From contig NZ_FNFB01000015.1 in the NCBI RefSeq assembly GCF_900100395.1, positions 114,731 through 178,730 on the forward strand: DNA of 64,000 nucleotides, written 5' to 3'. Under the pieces are notes generated by a model. That model was not told the origin of the DNA, ran no database searches, and saw only the letters and a program-made list of their open reading frames with translations. Positions 8,858 through 17,531 of the stretch are shown here, one piece after another (the first letter of the stretch is position 1; the number at the start of each line of letters is the position of its first letter). Source of the stretch: Nonomuraea maritima (GTDB lineage Bacteria; Actinomycetota; Actinomycetes; Streptosporangiales; Streptosporangiaceae). The translations under genes were made by a program, and so were the position numbers.

Positions 8858-9083
8858 GCACGGTCAGGAGCAGCCCCACGATGATGAGGATCACGCACAC
8901 GATGATCAGGACCGAGATCCGCCACATGTAGCCGGGCACCGTGCGCGGCCCCCGCCAGCGTCGGCGCGGGGCGCTCTCGCCCGGGCGCGGCCGCGCGAGG
9001 AGGGCGTCGAGATCAGGGTCCTCGAAGGCGAGCCGCTCCTCTATCTCGTCGAGGGCCCGCTGTTCCCCTCTGGAGAGTCTCAT
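8850..9083 (-). CDS. DUF3040-family small membrane protein
   Basis: This 77-residue protein has the DUF3040 N-terminus (MRLSRGEQRALDEIEERL, then FEDPDL), a Pro/Arg-rich linker, and one C-terminal transmembrane helix (ISVLIIVCVILIIVGLLL). The ATG at 9083 is chosen because AGGTG lies 6 nt upstream; a GTG at 9092 would use none. DUF3040 proteins are short actinobacterial membrane proteins of unknown function. The last codons and stop derive from a degenerate copy of the neighbouring 14-bp repeat. Confidence 0.85.
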   Translation of the reverse strand: MRLSRGEQRALDEIEERLAFEDPDLDALLARPRPGESAPRRRWRGPRTVPGYMWRISVLIIVCVILIIVGLLLTVPH

Positions 9084-9385
9084 CGGGATCACCTAGATGT
9101 GCAGTCGTAGCGGTTGTTCCCGGTGCCGGCTGCCGGGCGGCTCGTGACCCCGTTCGCGACGGGCCCGCACCGGACGGCAGGCGAGGGTTGGCCCCTCTCC
9201 ACGGCCCTTGCCCCCGATCCGCCGTCTCATACAGGACCCGCCGGCCGCTCACCCGCGTCGCACCGTACGGAACCCCATACAGCAGTAAGTCTAGATAACC
9301 GCCACGAAGCACCAGTCATCTGATTTGTCATGAAATAGGCGATATATGGCGACTTGCTGGTCTGCTGGGAGCCCGGGGGCGGCGG
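9084..9385. other. Intergenic region, AT-rich toward MerR end
   Basis: About 300 bp upstream of the DUF3040 gene and downstream of merR-like. Positions about 9270-9360 are markedly AT-rich for this genome and include a GGCGATATATGG stretch. It must hold the DUF3040 promoter, but no confident -35/-10 pair was found. No gene is seen. Confidence 0.5.
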
Positions 9386-10279
9386 TCAGGTGCGGTGGAC
9401 GGTGAGCGCGGTGCGCAGCCAGTGGAACGCCGGGACCGCGGGCGGCGCGGGCGCCCGCCCACCGAGGACGCTCAGCAACTGCCAGTACCGCTCCACCCGG
9501 GGTTCGGCGACCATCGCCAGCCAGGAGATCAGGGCGGCGGTCTCCGCGGCGGGAAGGTCCGCGGGGACCACCCGCTCCAGGACGCCCACGGCGGCGGCCG
9601 ACTCAGGGGCGATGCCCCGCTCCAGAGCGCCGCCCGCGTGCTCCAGCACCAGTGGCCGCAGGTCGAGCCCGAACTCCAGGCGGTTGTCCCCGCTCAGGAC
9701 CATCCGGCGGACGGTCTGCCGGAAGCCGGCGCAGGCGACCAGCTCCGCGAGCTCGACCCAGGCGTCGACCTGCTCGGGCGTCGGGTCATCGGGCAGCTCG
9801 GACGGCAGGTCGCGCATCCAGCCGGCCACCAGGGCGGCGTCCTCGTCGAGGACACCGGCGAACACGCCGTCCACGAACTCGTCGATGATCTTCTGGCGTT
9901 CCTGTGCGGACAGCCGGGCCAGCGCGTTCATCAGGGTCATCTCCTCGGTGGTGGTGTCGCGTCGGGCGAGCACGCGCAGGACGGCCCGCTGGACCCGCAA
10001 GGTGCGGATCTCGGCGTCGAGCGCTTCGACGTGCGCCTGCGCCACCTCTCGCAGCGTGGACCGCCGCTGCAGGATCTGCTGGACGGCGTCGAGGCCGAGC
10101 CCCAGGTCACGCAGGGTCCGCACCAGGTCGAGCCGCGCGACCGCCTCCGCGTCGTAGAGCCGGTAGCCGCCGTCCGACCTGCGGGCCGGCGGGAGCACCC
10201 CGGTGTCGGACCAGAATCGGATCGTGCGTGCCCGCAGTCCGGTGCGCCGGGCCAGCTGGCCGATCGTGTAGAGGCTCAT
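9386..10279 (-). CDS. MerR-family transcriptional regulator
   Basis: The 297-residue protein has an N-terminal MerR winged helix (SLYTIGQLARRTGLRARTIR, then GYRLYDAEAV), a dimerisation helix (about 75-110) and a long C-terminal helical domain of about 180 residues that would bind an unknown effector. There are no cysteine triplets typical of metal-sensing members. The ATG at 10279 is preferred over the GTG at 10294 because the upstream promoter would place transcription initiation at or next to this ATG. It is probably autoregulated, since the operator lies in its own promoter spacer. Confidence 0.9.
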   Translation of the reverse strand: MSLYTIGQLARRTGLRARTIRFWSDTGVLPPARRSDGGYRLYDAEAVARLDLVRTLRDLGLGLDAVQQILQRRSTLREVAQAHVEALDAEIRTLRVQRAVLRVLARRDTTTEEMTLMNALARLSAQERQKIIDEFVDGVFAGVLDEDAALVAGWMRDLPSELPDDPTPEQVDAWVELAELVACAGFRQTVRRMVLSGDNRLEFGLDLRPLVLEHAGGALERGIAPESAAAVGVLERVVPADLPAAETAALISWLAMVAEPRVERYWQLLSVLGGRAPAPPAVPAFHWLRTALTVHRT

Positions 10280-10285
10280 GACTCG

Positions 10286-10316
10286 ACTGTGCACCTTCCA
10301 CCCACTGGAAGCTCAA
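10286..10316 (-). promoter_or_regulatory. MerR-type promoter with 19-bp spacer and embedded dyad
   Basis: On the minus strand, TTGAGC (10311-10316) and CACAGT (10286-10291) are separated by exactly 19 bp, the over-long spacer typical of MerR-activated promoters. The spacer carries the dyad CTTCCA-CCCAC-TGGAAG (10295-10311). The -10 ends 6 nt before the ATG, so the transcript would be leaderless. The -10 is a weak match, which fits an activator-dependent promoter. Confidence 0.65.
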
Positions 10317-10436
10317 GGCGTTCACGCGCAGCTCGCCCGCCGCCCGGAGCGTCCAGGGCACCGGCAGGCCCTCCACGCCACCCTCGGTGGGCCATAGTCT
10401 TCGAACGTCCGCAGCCGCCGGAGGAAGGACGCGAGG

Positions 10437-10650
10437 ATGCCGCACGTGGCGAGGCCCGCCGTGGCGGCACTCACGCTCAGCGCCTGCGGCGGCGGCGCCG
10501 TCTCCCAGAAGCTCTCCCACGAACCGGTCACCCTCCCCCTCACCTGGTGGGGCGCGGCATCCAGGCCAATTCCACGATGCGCGAGGCGATCACGCCGAGG
10601 CTGACCGAGCACGACGAGCAGGCGGTCGAGTACACCGACAGCGTCAAGGT
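10437..10650 (+). pseudogene. Remnant of a sugar ABC transporter substrate-binding lipoprotein
   Basis: A GGAGGAAGGA site precedes ATG 10437. The frame encodes a short signal peptide with lipobox LSAC followed by GGG, then VTLPLTWWG, the first beta strand typical of extracellular sugar-binding proteins. It then runs into a TGA at 10602. A different frame continues as IQANSTMREAITPRLTEHDE up to about 10660, which resembles the C-terminal helix of such proteins. The best reading is a binding-protein gene that lost most of its middle and its frame. It lies directly before the oxidoreductase of a carbohydrate locus, where an intact binding protein would be expected. The lipoprotein start is clear; the C-terminal match is tentative. 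Confidence 0.6.
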
Positions 10651-10693
10651 CTGCCCGGCGCCTGACCCCCACCACCAGGAGAAGGAACCGAAG

Positions 10694-11800
10694 ATGTCGC
10701 AACGGAACTACCGGGCCGCGATCATCGGCACCGGCGGGATCGCCCACGCGCACGCGCAGGCGCTGCAGGCCTCAGGACGGGCGAGCCTCGTGGCGGTGGC
10801 AGACGTGGACGCCGCGCGGGCGGCCGAGTTCGCCGCCAAGTACGGCGTCCCGCGCAGCCACACGAGCGCGGAGGAACTGCTGCGGGAGGAACGACCTGAC
10901 TTCGTCCACCTGTGCACGCCGCCCCACCTGCACGCGCCGCTGGCCATCGCCTGCCTGGAGGCCGGGGTGACGGCCCTGGTGGAGAAGCCGCCGACGCTCT
11001 CGCTCGCCGAGTTCGACGCCCTCGCCGACGCGGAGCGCCGCTCGACGGCGCACGTCGCGACCGTGCTGCAGCACCGGTTCGGCGCGGGCGCGATCCGCCT
11101 GCGCCGCCTGGCCGACGCCGGGGAGCTGGGCCGCCCGCTGCTCGCCACCTGCCTCACGCAGTGGTACCGCGACGAGGAGTACTTCGCGGTGCCCTGGCGC
11201 GGCACCTGGGAGTCCGAGGGCGGCGGGCCGACGATGGGGCACGGCATCCACCAGTTCGACCTGCTGTTCTCGGTGCTCGGCCCGTGGCGCGAGGTCACGG
11301 CCGTGGCCGCCCGGCAGTCCCGCTCCGTCGACACCGAGGACGTGTCGATGGCGCTGGTCACGTTCGAGAACGGCGCCGTCGCCACGGTGGTGAACTCGGT
11401 CCTGTCGCCGCGGCAGACCTCCCAGCTGCGCTTCGACTACGAGCGCGCCACCGTCGAGGTCGACCACCTGTACGGCTACACCGACGACGACTGGACCGTC
11501 ACTCCCGCGCCCGGCCACGACGACGTGACGGTGCTGTGGGGACGGGACGGCTCCGCCGGCGACGGCGGGCGCAGCGGCCACGGCCACTGGCTCAAGGCCG
11601 TGCTGGACGCGCTCGACAAGGGCGAGGCGCCGCCGGTCACCGTCGAGGACGCCCGGCGCACGATGGAGTTCGTCGCCGCCCTGTACGCCTCCGCCTTCAC
11701 CGGCGAGCGCGTACGAACCGGACAGATCACCGCCGACAGTCCGTTCGCCCAGCGGATGGACGGCACCGGCACCCCCTGGGAAAGAGTGAGGAACCCGTGA
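10694..11800 (+). CDS. Gfo/Idh/MocA-family oxidoreductase
   Basis: The 368-residue NAD(P)-dependent sugar or polyol dehydrogenase has an N-terminal Rossmann fold (AAIIGTGGIAHAHAQAL at about 8-24) with the family's EKP motif (VEKPPTLS near 98), and a C-terminal GFO domain with the HGIHQFDLL substrate-site region near 183. The ATG at 10694 follows GGAGAAGGAA. Its stop overlaps the GTG start of the DUF6807 gene by 4 bp. Together with the next two genes it looks like a pathway for an oxidised or unusual sugar. The substrate is unknown. Confidence 0.92.
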   Translation: MSQRNYRAAIIGTGGIAHAHAQALQASGRASLVAVADVDAARAAEFAAKYGVPRSHTSAEELLREERPDFVHLCTPPHLHAPLAIACLEAGVTALVEKPPTLSLAEFDALADAERRSTAHVATVLQHRFGAGAIRLRRLADAGELGRPLLATCLTQWYRDEEYFAVPWRGTWESEGGGPTMGHGIHQFDLLFSVLGPWREVTAVAARQSRSVDTEDVSMALVTFENGAVATVVNSVLSPRQTSQLRFDYERATVEVDHLYGYTDDDWTVTPAPGHDDVTVLWGRDGSAGDGGRSGHGHWLKAVLDALDKGEAPPVTVEDARRTMEFVAALYASAFTGERVRTGQITADSPFAQRMDGTGTPWERVRNP

Positions 11801-12708
11801 CCCTGCAGGCCACCCACGCGCTCGGCCGTTCGGTCGCCGTCACCGCCGGCGACGTCGAGCTGTTCACCTACACCTACCGGCCGGACACGCCCGTGCTGGA
11901 GTCGCCGAAGCCGTACCTGCACCCCGTCCGTACGCTGGGCGGCGCCACGGTGTCGCTGTTCCGGCCGCACGACCACGTCTGGCACAAGGGCATCGCCTGG
12001 TCGCTGCCGCACGTCGGGGAGCACAACTTCTGGGGCGGGCCGACGTACGTCGAGGGCGAGTACGTGCAGCTCGCCAACAACGGCAGCGCCACGCACCGCG
12101 AGATGACCACGCTCTCGGCCACCCCGGAGCGGGTCGAGGTCGGGCACACGCTCGACTGGACCGCGCAGTCCGGCGACCCGGTCATCGAGGAGAGCCGCTC
12201 CCTCACCACGACCGTCGTCGACGACACCACCTGGGTGCTCGTGCTCGAGACCGCCATGACGAACGTGTCGGGCGTCGCACTCTGGTTCGGCTCGCCGACC
12301 ACGAAGGGCCGCGAGAACGCCGGGTACGGCGGCCTGTTCTGGCGCGGCCCCCGCTCGTTCACCGGCGGGATCATCCAGTCGCCGCAGGGCGCGGGCGGCG
12401 ACGAGCTGCGCGGCACGCGGGCCGAGTGGTTCGGCTTCCGCGGCCGGCACGACGAGACCGGCGAGCATTCGACGATCGTCATGGTCGACGACACGGCCAA
12501 CCCGCAGCACCCGCCGCAGTGGTTCGCCCGTACCGAGCAGTTCGCCTGCCTGTGCCCGGCGCCGTTCTTCAGCGAGGAGGTGGAGCTCCCCGCCGGGGAG
12601 ACCATGCGGCTCCGGTACGCGGTCGTGGTCGCCGACGGCGACCACGGCGAGAACGGCACACCACTCCTGGCGAGCCACGGCAGGCTGGCCCTGGCGGCAC
12701 GCCCGTGA
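11797..12708 (+). CDS. PmoA-family protein (DUF6807)
   Basis: The 303-residue product starts at a GTG overlapping the upstream stop (GTGA). It carries the features of the DUF6807/PmoA-like family: an early RPYLHPV-like segment (SPKPYLHPVRTLGG), FRPHDHVWHKGI with three histidines, and a large beta-sandwich. Such proteins are regularly encoded beside Gfo/Idh/MocA dehydrogenases in sugar-utilisation clusters. The name PmoA (methane oxygenase subunit) is historical and misleading; a sugar-binding or mutarotase-like role is more plausible. Its stop again overlaps the first possible start of the next gene. Confidence 0.85.
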   Translation: MTLQATHALGRSVAVTAGDVELFTYTYRPDTPVLESPKPYLHPVRTLGGATVSLFRPHDHVWHKGIAWSLPHVGEHNFWGGPTYVEGEYVQLANNGSATHREMTTLSATPERVEVGHTLDWTAQSGDPVIEESRSLTTTVVDDTTWVLVLETAMTNVSGVALWFGSPTTKGRENAGYGGLFWRGPRSFTGGIIQSPQGAGGDELRGTRAEWFGFRGRHDETGEHSTIVMVDDTANPQHPPQWFARTEQFACLCPAPFFSEEVELPAGETMRLRYAVVVADGDHGENGTPLLASHGRLALAARP

Positions 12709-12803
12709 CGCTCCCGGGCGACCCCGGCGGCCCTGGCGGTGATGCCGTGACGTTCCCGGGCGACCCCGGCGGCCCTGGCGGTGATGCCGTGACGTTCCCG
12801 GGC
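12705..12803 (+). repeat. 42-bp tandem duplication carrying start codons
   Basis: Two full copies (12705-12746 and 12747-12788; they differ at one base, CTC versus TTC) are followed by a partial third copy from 12789. Each copy opens with GTGACG, and 42 bp keeps frame, so the duplication multiplies candidate GTG starts. The encoded peptide is PGDPGGPGGDA, collagen-like by chance. Confidence 0.95.
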
Positions 12804-13520
12804 GGTACGTCGGTCAGCAGGCTGTCGGTGTATGCGATCGGCGCCTGTGCCGACGGGCTGGAGGGCGGCACCCCCCACCTGCACACCGCGTCCACGGAGG
12901 CGTACGTGGTGGTAGGAGGGCGGGGGGCGCTGCACACCCTCGACCTGAGCGGCCCGCGCGAGACGGAGCTGGGCGCGGGCTCGACCGTGTGGTTCACGCC
13001 CGGCACCATCCACCGCGCCGTCAACCGGGGCGGCCTGGAGGTGGTGGTCGTCATGTCGAACGCCGGGCTGCCCGAGGCGGGCGACGCCGTCATGACGTTC
13101 CCGCCCGAGATCGTCGGCGACCCGGACCGCTACGCGGAGGCCGCGACGCTGCCCGACGGGACGCCCGAGGAGATCGAGGCGGCCGTCGTACGGAGGCGGG
13201 AGCTCGCCGTCGAGGGCTTCCATCGGCTGTCCAGCGGCGCCGCCCGCGGCGACCTCGGCCCCCTGCGCGACTTCTACGCGAGCGCCGTCGCCCTGGTACG
13301 ACCAAGAGCGTCCCGATGGCGGGAGATCTGGGAGGACACGGTCGCCCGCGAGGCGCGCCGCACCTCCGGCATCCTCGACGCGCTCGCCCGCGGCGACGGC
13401 GCGCACCTCGGAGAGGCCGCCCTGATGGAGAGCCCGTCCCAGGACCGCTGGGGCATGTGCGGCCACCTGCGCGCCCACGACGTCGCCCACCCGATCATCC
13501 ACACCTCCGACCCGACCTGA
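12705..13520 (+). CDS. Cupin-domain protein with duplicated N-terminus
   Basis: The protein is 271 residues if read from GTG 12705, which overlaps the upstream stop. A single cupin is seen at about 45-125: HLHTASTEAYVVVGG with two His and a Glu as metal ligands, then PGTIHRAV with the third His. The C-terminal half is helical, with no recognised domain. The first 28 codons are two copies of a 42-bp unit, each starting with GTGAC (12705, 12747), followed by a third GTGAC at 12789. Any of the three may be used. Role: probably sugar isomerisation or binding within the operon. Confidence 0.82.
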   Translation: MTLPGDPGGPGGDAVTFPGDPGGPGGDAVTFPGGTSVSRLSVYAIGACADGLEGGTPHLHTASTEAYVVVGGRGALHTLDLSGPRETELGAGSTVWFTPGTIHRAVNRGGLEVVVVMSNAGLPEAGDAVMTFPPEIVGDPDRYAEAATLPDGTPEEIEAAVVRRRELAVEGFHRLSSGAARGDLGPLRDFYASAVALVRPRASRWREIWEDTVAREARRTSGILDALARGDGAHLGEAALMESPSQDRWGMCGHLRAHDVAHPIIHTSDPT

Positions 13521-13562
13521 TCGACCGACGACGTATACACCCCCCCAACGAGGAGCGTGGCT

Positions 13563-16346
13563 ATGCACGCTGTCCGTCTGTTCATCGGTGCCGCGCTGGC
13601 CGCGGCACTCACCCTCCACGCCCAGCCCGCCACCGCGGCGCCGCGGGGCACGACCTACTACGTCGACGCCGCCCACGGCGACGACTCCTCTTCCGGCCGC
13701 AACCAGGGGCACCCCTGGAAGAGCCTGGAGAAGGTGAATGCGACCACCTTCCGCCCCGGCGACCGCATCCTGCTGCGCGCGGGCCAGCGCTGGCAGGGCC
13801 AGCTGTGGCCCAAGGGCTCTGGCGCGAGCGGCGCGCCCGTCACCGTCGACTCCTACGGCAAGGGCGGCAGGCCCCGCATCGACGGCGCTGGACAGGTCGG
13901 CGACGCCGTACGGCTGTTCAACCAGGAGTACTGGACCATCCGCAACCTGGAGGTGACGAACGAGGTCCCCGCGACCGGCACCCCAGGCGAGAACCTGCGT
14001 GACCTGCGCGGCATCCACGTCTCCGGCGACAACAGCGAGACCCTCGACGGGTTCGTCATCGACGGCGTGGCCGTCCACGACGTCACCGGCCAGGTCAACT
14101 GGATCGGCGGCAGCATCGCCGACAACGCGCCCGGCGTCCGCTTCCAGACCGGCTGGGACGGCTCGAAGAAGACCGGCGGCATCGTCTTCGACACGACCGT
14201 GCCCGACATCACCGCGCCGCCCGAGCGGCCGACCGTGCTGAACGACGTGGTCGTCCAGAACTCCACCGTCGCCAACACGTCGTTCGCCGGGATCGTCGTC
14301 AAGCAGTACACCGGCGACGGCAGGAACGACGCGGGCGAGCGCATCGCGACGCCCACCGGCTGGGGCACCCGGGTGAACGCGAACGACCCGAAGTTCACCC
14401 CGCACACGAACATCGTCATCAGGAACAACCACATCACCCAGGCCGACACCGCCTACGGCTGCAACGGCGTCTACCTGACGAACGTGCGCGGCGGCCGCGT
14501 CGAGAACAACGTCGTGTATCGCACCGGCACCTCCGGCATCGAGTCGTACTTCTCCGACGACGTGACGATCCAGTACAACGAGGTGTACGAGACCCAGCAG
14601 AAGGCCGGTGGTGCCGACTCCAACGGCATCGACCCCGACAAGGGCACCACCCGGCACGTCGTCCAGTACAACTACATTCACGACAACGGCGACGGCGTGC
14701 TGCTGTGCCAGTTCGCGTTCGGCGACGCCGTCGTCAGGTACAACGTCATCGCGGGCAACAGCCGTTACCAGATCTACCTGCACTCCGACCGCGCCGCGAG
14801 CGCCGTCATCCACAACAACACGATCTACAACGACAGGTCGGCGTACCTGATTTACGGGTACGGCTCCTACCTCGAGGCGCGCTACGACATCCGGAACAAC
14901 GTCCTGTACTCCACCCGCGCCGCGACGTTGACGACCAGTCCCACCATCACCTACGCCCACAACCTGTACGGCGGCGCCGACCTCGCCGTCCCGGCGGGCG
15001 ACACTGCCGCGGTGGTTGCCGACCCGCAGTTCGCGGACGCCCCGATCGACGGCCCGTACGGCACGCCTGAGACGGGACCCCGTCTGGAGACCGCGTACGG
15101 CCTGCGCGTCGTGTCGGGCTCGCAGGCGATCGACGCGGGCGCCGTGATCGACGACAACGGCGGACATGACTACGCCGGCCGTCCGCTCGACAACGGCGCC
15201 CCTGACCTCGGCGCCTTCGAGTACGCCACGGCGAAGGGCGCGAAGGGCGAGGCGGTCATCGGTGTCGTGCGCACGCCGTCCGGCGCACCCGTCGCCGGGG
15301 CGACCGTCACTGTCGCGGGCAGCACCGCGACCACCGGCGCCGACGGCCGGTATGCGGTCAAGGACGTGCGTTTCGGCCGAGCCACCGTGACGGCGGTGAA
15401 GGACGGGTACACCACCGCGACGGCGACGGCGCAGGTCAGCTTCGGCAACGTCACCAGGGCCGACCTCACCATGACGCCCGACAGCACGGCCGGCTCGGTC
15501 ACCGGGCGCGTGCTCGACCAGGCCGCCCGGCCGCTGTCCGGCGCCACCGTCACCGTTCTCGACGGCGCCCGGCCGCTCGCCGCCGCCACCAGCGGCCCCG
15601 ACGGCGCCTTCACCGTCGACGGCGTGCCGATGGGCGAGGGGTACGCGGTGCGGGCCGAGGCGACCGGCCACCTGGCGGCCACCCGGACGGGGATCACCGT
15701 CGAACCCGTCACGGCGACCGACGCCGGGTCGCTGCTCCTCCTGTTCCCGGAGGCCGAGGCGGTGGCCGCGCACACCTTCGATGACCTCCCGGACGGGCCG
15801 CTGACCAGTGGCGACGGCCTCACCGTGAGCAGCGCCGGCGGCAGCGTGGAGGTTGTCGGGACGCCGGACGGCAAGAGCGTCAGGCTCACCCGCACCGCCA
15901 ACAGCGGCAGCACCGGCGTGTCAGGGACGTACGCGCTGAACGGCATCGTGACCGTCGAGGCGAAGGTGATGAGCGAGGAGCTGTACACGTCCGGCAACCA
16001 CTGGTGGGGCGTGCCCTACATCAGGGGGACGAACGGGCAGAACGCCGTCAGCGTGGCGTTCACCAAGAACACCGTCGTCGCCTACGAGGGCACGGCCACC
16101 CGGACGATCGGCGCGTACGAGCCGGGCCGGTGGTACACCGTCTCCGTCGTGATCGACACCGTCAACCAGCGCTTCGACCTCTACCTCGACGGCCGGCGCG
16201 TGCTGGACGACGCCGCGTTCCGCGCCCCGCTGGACAGCGTCGCGCAGGTCGAGTACTACGCCAACAGCTCCAACTACGGCAGCGTCGTCATCGACGACTT
16301 CCGAGTCTCGCAGGGATTCGCCGTCGAGGGCGTCACGAACGCGTGA
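13563..16346 (+). CDS. Large secreted right-handed beta-helix protein
   Basis: The 927-residue exported protein begins with a signal peptide (about 1-27, LTLHAQPATAA). Residues about 30-560 form a parallel beta-helix starting with YYVDAAHGDD and PWKSLEKVN, a pattern shared with polysaccharide lyase-like proteins, with repeated N-N ladder turns (IRNNHIT, VENNVVY, IHNNTIY). Two carboxypeptidase-regulatory-like domains follow (about 560-640 and 645-725), then a C-terminal concanavalin-like domain (NHWWGVPYIRG, DLYLDGRRVLDD). The ATG at 13563 is 7 nt after GAGGAG. It probably binds or cleaves an extracellular polysaccharide whose products feed the upstream genes. The catalytic residues cannot be assigned. 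Confidence 0.85.
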   Translation: MHAVRLFIGAALAAALTLHAQPATAAPRGTTYYVDAAHGDDSSSGRNQGHPWKSLEKVNATTFRPGDRILLRAGQRWQGQLWPKGSGASGAPVTVDSYGKGGRPRIDGAGQVGDAVRLFNQEYWTIRNLEVTNEVPATGTPGENLRDLRGIHVSGDNSETLDGFVIDGVAVHDVTGQVNWIGGSIADNAPGVRFQTGWDGSKKTGGIVFDTTVPDITAPPERPTVLNDVVVQNSTVANTSFAGIVVKQYTGDGRNDAGERIATPTGWGTRVNANDPKFTPHTNIVIRNNHITQADTAYGCNGVYLTNVRGGRVENNVVYRTGTSGIESYFSDDVTIQYNEVYETQQKAGGADSNGIDPDKGTTRHVVQYNYIHDNGDGVLLCQFAFGDAVVRYNVIAGNSRYQIYLHSDRAASAVIHNNTIYNDRSAYLIYGYGSYLEARYDIRNNVLYSTRAATLTTSPTITYAHNLYGGADLAVPAGDTAAVVADPQFADAPIDGPYGTPETGPRLETAYGLRVVSGSQAIDAGAVIDDNGGHDYAGRPLDNGAPDLGAFEYATAKGAKGEAVIGVVRTPSGAPVAGATVTVAGSTATTGADGRYAVKDVRFGRATVTAVKDGYTTATATAQVSFGNVTRADLTMTPDSTAGSVTGRVLDQAARPLSGATVTVLDGARPLAAATSGPDGAFTVDGVPMGEGYAVRAEATGHLAATRTGITVEPVTATDAGSLLLLFPEAEAVAAHTFDDLPDGPLTSGDGLTVSSAGGSVEVVGTPDGKSVRLTRTANSGSTGVSGTYALNGIVTVEAKVMSEELYTSGNHWWGVPYIRGTNGQNAVSVAFTKNTVVAYEGTATRTIGAYEPGRWYTVSVVIDTVNQRFDLYLDGRRVLDDAAFRAPLDSVAQVEYYANSSNYGSVVIDDFRVSQGFAVEGVTNA

Positions 16347-16361
16347 CGCCGATCGACGACC

Positions 16362-16395
16362 AGGGCCCGCTGCTCCTCGGGGAGGAGCGGGCCCT
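16362..16395 (+). terminator. Hairpin terminator after beta-helix gene
   Basis: AGGGCCCGCT and AGCGGGCCCT pair around an inner CTCC/GGAG stem, giving a long GC-rich hairpin 15 bp after the stop. There is no T-tract, as is usual for actinomycete intrinsic terminators. Confidence 0.8.
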
Positions 16396-16479
16396 CGCGG
16401 AAGGAGTACCCAACATCCATCACCCAACCGGTGGATACCGGACCGCGCGAGTTTCGGTGTCGAGGGAAGTCGGGTCACA

Positions 16480-17520
16480 ATGACCGGCATGCATGACGGG
16501 CCCAAGTCCCCGCCGACGCTGCATGACGTCGCCCGGGAGGCGGGCGTCTCCGTCGCCACGGCGTCCCGCGCGCTGAACGGCAGCTCGCGCAATGTCCGGT
16601 CGGAGAACGCCTCCCGCGTGCGGGCGGCGGCCGCCAGGCTCGGTTACGAGCCCCACCTGTCGGCGCAGGCCATCGCGAAGGGCTCGACCCGTACGGTCGC
16701 GCTGGTGGTGCGCGACGTCGCCGATCCCTACTTCTCCGCCATCGCCGCCGGGGTCACGCGGGCCGCCGAGACCGACCGGCTCATCGTCACCATGGCGGTG
16801 GCCGACGGCCCGCCGGAACGCGAACTGGAGATCGTCAGAACCCTGCGCGGGCAGCGGCCCCGCGCCATCATCGTCGCGGGCAGCCGCGTCGACGGCGCCG
16901 GCACCAGGGACGCCCTCATCGAGGAGCTGCGGCAGTACCGTACGGCCGGCGGCCGGGTCATCCTGATCAGCCAACGAGACCTGCCGTTCGCCACCGTCAC
17001 GATCGACAACCGGGGCGGGGCGGAACGGCTCGCTCGGGCGCTGCTCGGCGTCGGCTACCGGCGCTTCGCGGTGTTTCATGCGCCGGCGTCGGTCCGCACG
17101 TCCCGCGACCGGCACGAGGGTTTCGTCGCGGGCCTGTGCGGCTCCGGCGTCCCAGAGCCGCTCGCGATCGAAACGGGGTTCACCCGCGAGGGCGGCTACG
17201 AGGCGGCGCGCCGGCTGGTGGAGCGCGGGTTCGAGGACGTGGAGGCGGTGTTCGCGGTCAACGACGTGATGGCCGTGGGCGCGATGACGGCTTTCCGCGA
17301 TGCCGGGGTCGTGCCGGGGGCCGACATCGGGGTGGCGGGGTTCGACGACATCGCCTCGGCCGTGGACGTCGTCCCCGCGCTCACCTCCGTGGCCGTGCCG
17401 CTACGGGAGGCGGGCGTCCGGGCCGTGCTGCTCGCGCTGTCGCACGACGAGGAGGCCGTCGTCGATTTGCCGACCCACGTCGTCCTCCGCGCCAGCACCC
17501 CCGGCCGCCCCACCCGCTGA
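16480..17520 (+). CDS. LacI-family transcriptional regulator
   Basis: The 346-residue repressor has a LacI helix-turn-helix at about 13-60 (TLHDVAREAGVSVATASRAL) and hinge region (LSAQAIAKGSTRTVALVV), followed by a periplasmic-binding-protein-like effector domain. The ATG at 16480 lies about 8 nt after GAGGGAAG; the ATG at 16489 is also possible. It follows the carbohydrate operon in the same direction and is the obvious candidate to control it. An imperfect dyad, ATCCATCACC...GGTGGAT, lies at about 16415-16436 in its own upstream region. Confidence 0.92.
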   Translation: MTGMHDGPKSPPTLHDVAREAGVSVATASRALNGSSRNVRSENASRVRAAAARLGYEPHLSAQAIAKGSTRTVALVVRDVADPYFSAIAAGVTRAAETDRLIVTMAVADGPPERELEIVRTLRGQRPRAIIVAGSRVDGAGTRDALIEELRQYRTAGGRVILISQRDLPFATVTIDNRGGAERLARALLGVGYRRFAVFHAPASVRTSRDRHEGFVAGLCGSGVPEPLAIETGFTREGGYEAARRLVERGFEDVEAVFAVNDVMAVGAMTAFRDAGVVPGADIGVAGFDDIASAVDVVPALTSVAVPLREAGVRAVLLALSHDEEAVVDLPTHVVLRASTPGRPTR

Positions 17521-17531
17521 GCGCAGCGGGG

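Noticed and set aside
11874..15773. A 1299-codon open frame antisense to the DUF6807, cupin and beta-helix genes
   Set aside because: High-GC shadow frame: its residue make-up is Arg/Gly/Val/Asp-heavy without motifs, while the opposite strand has clear domains.
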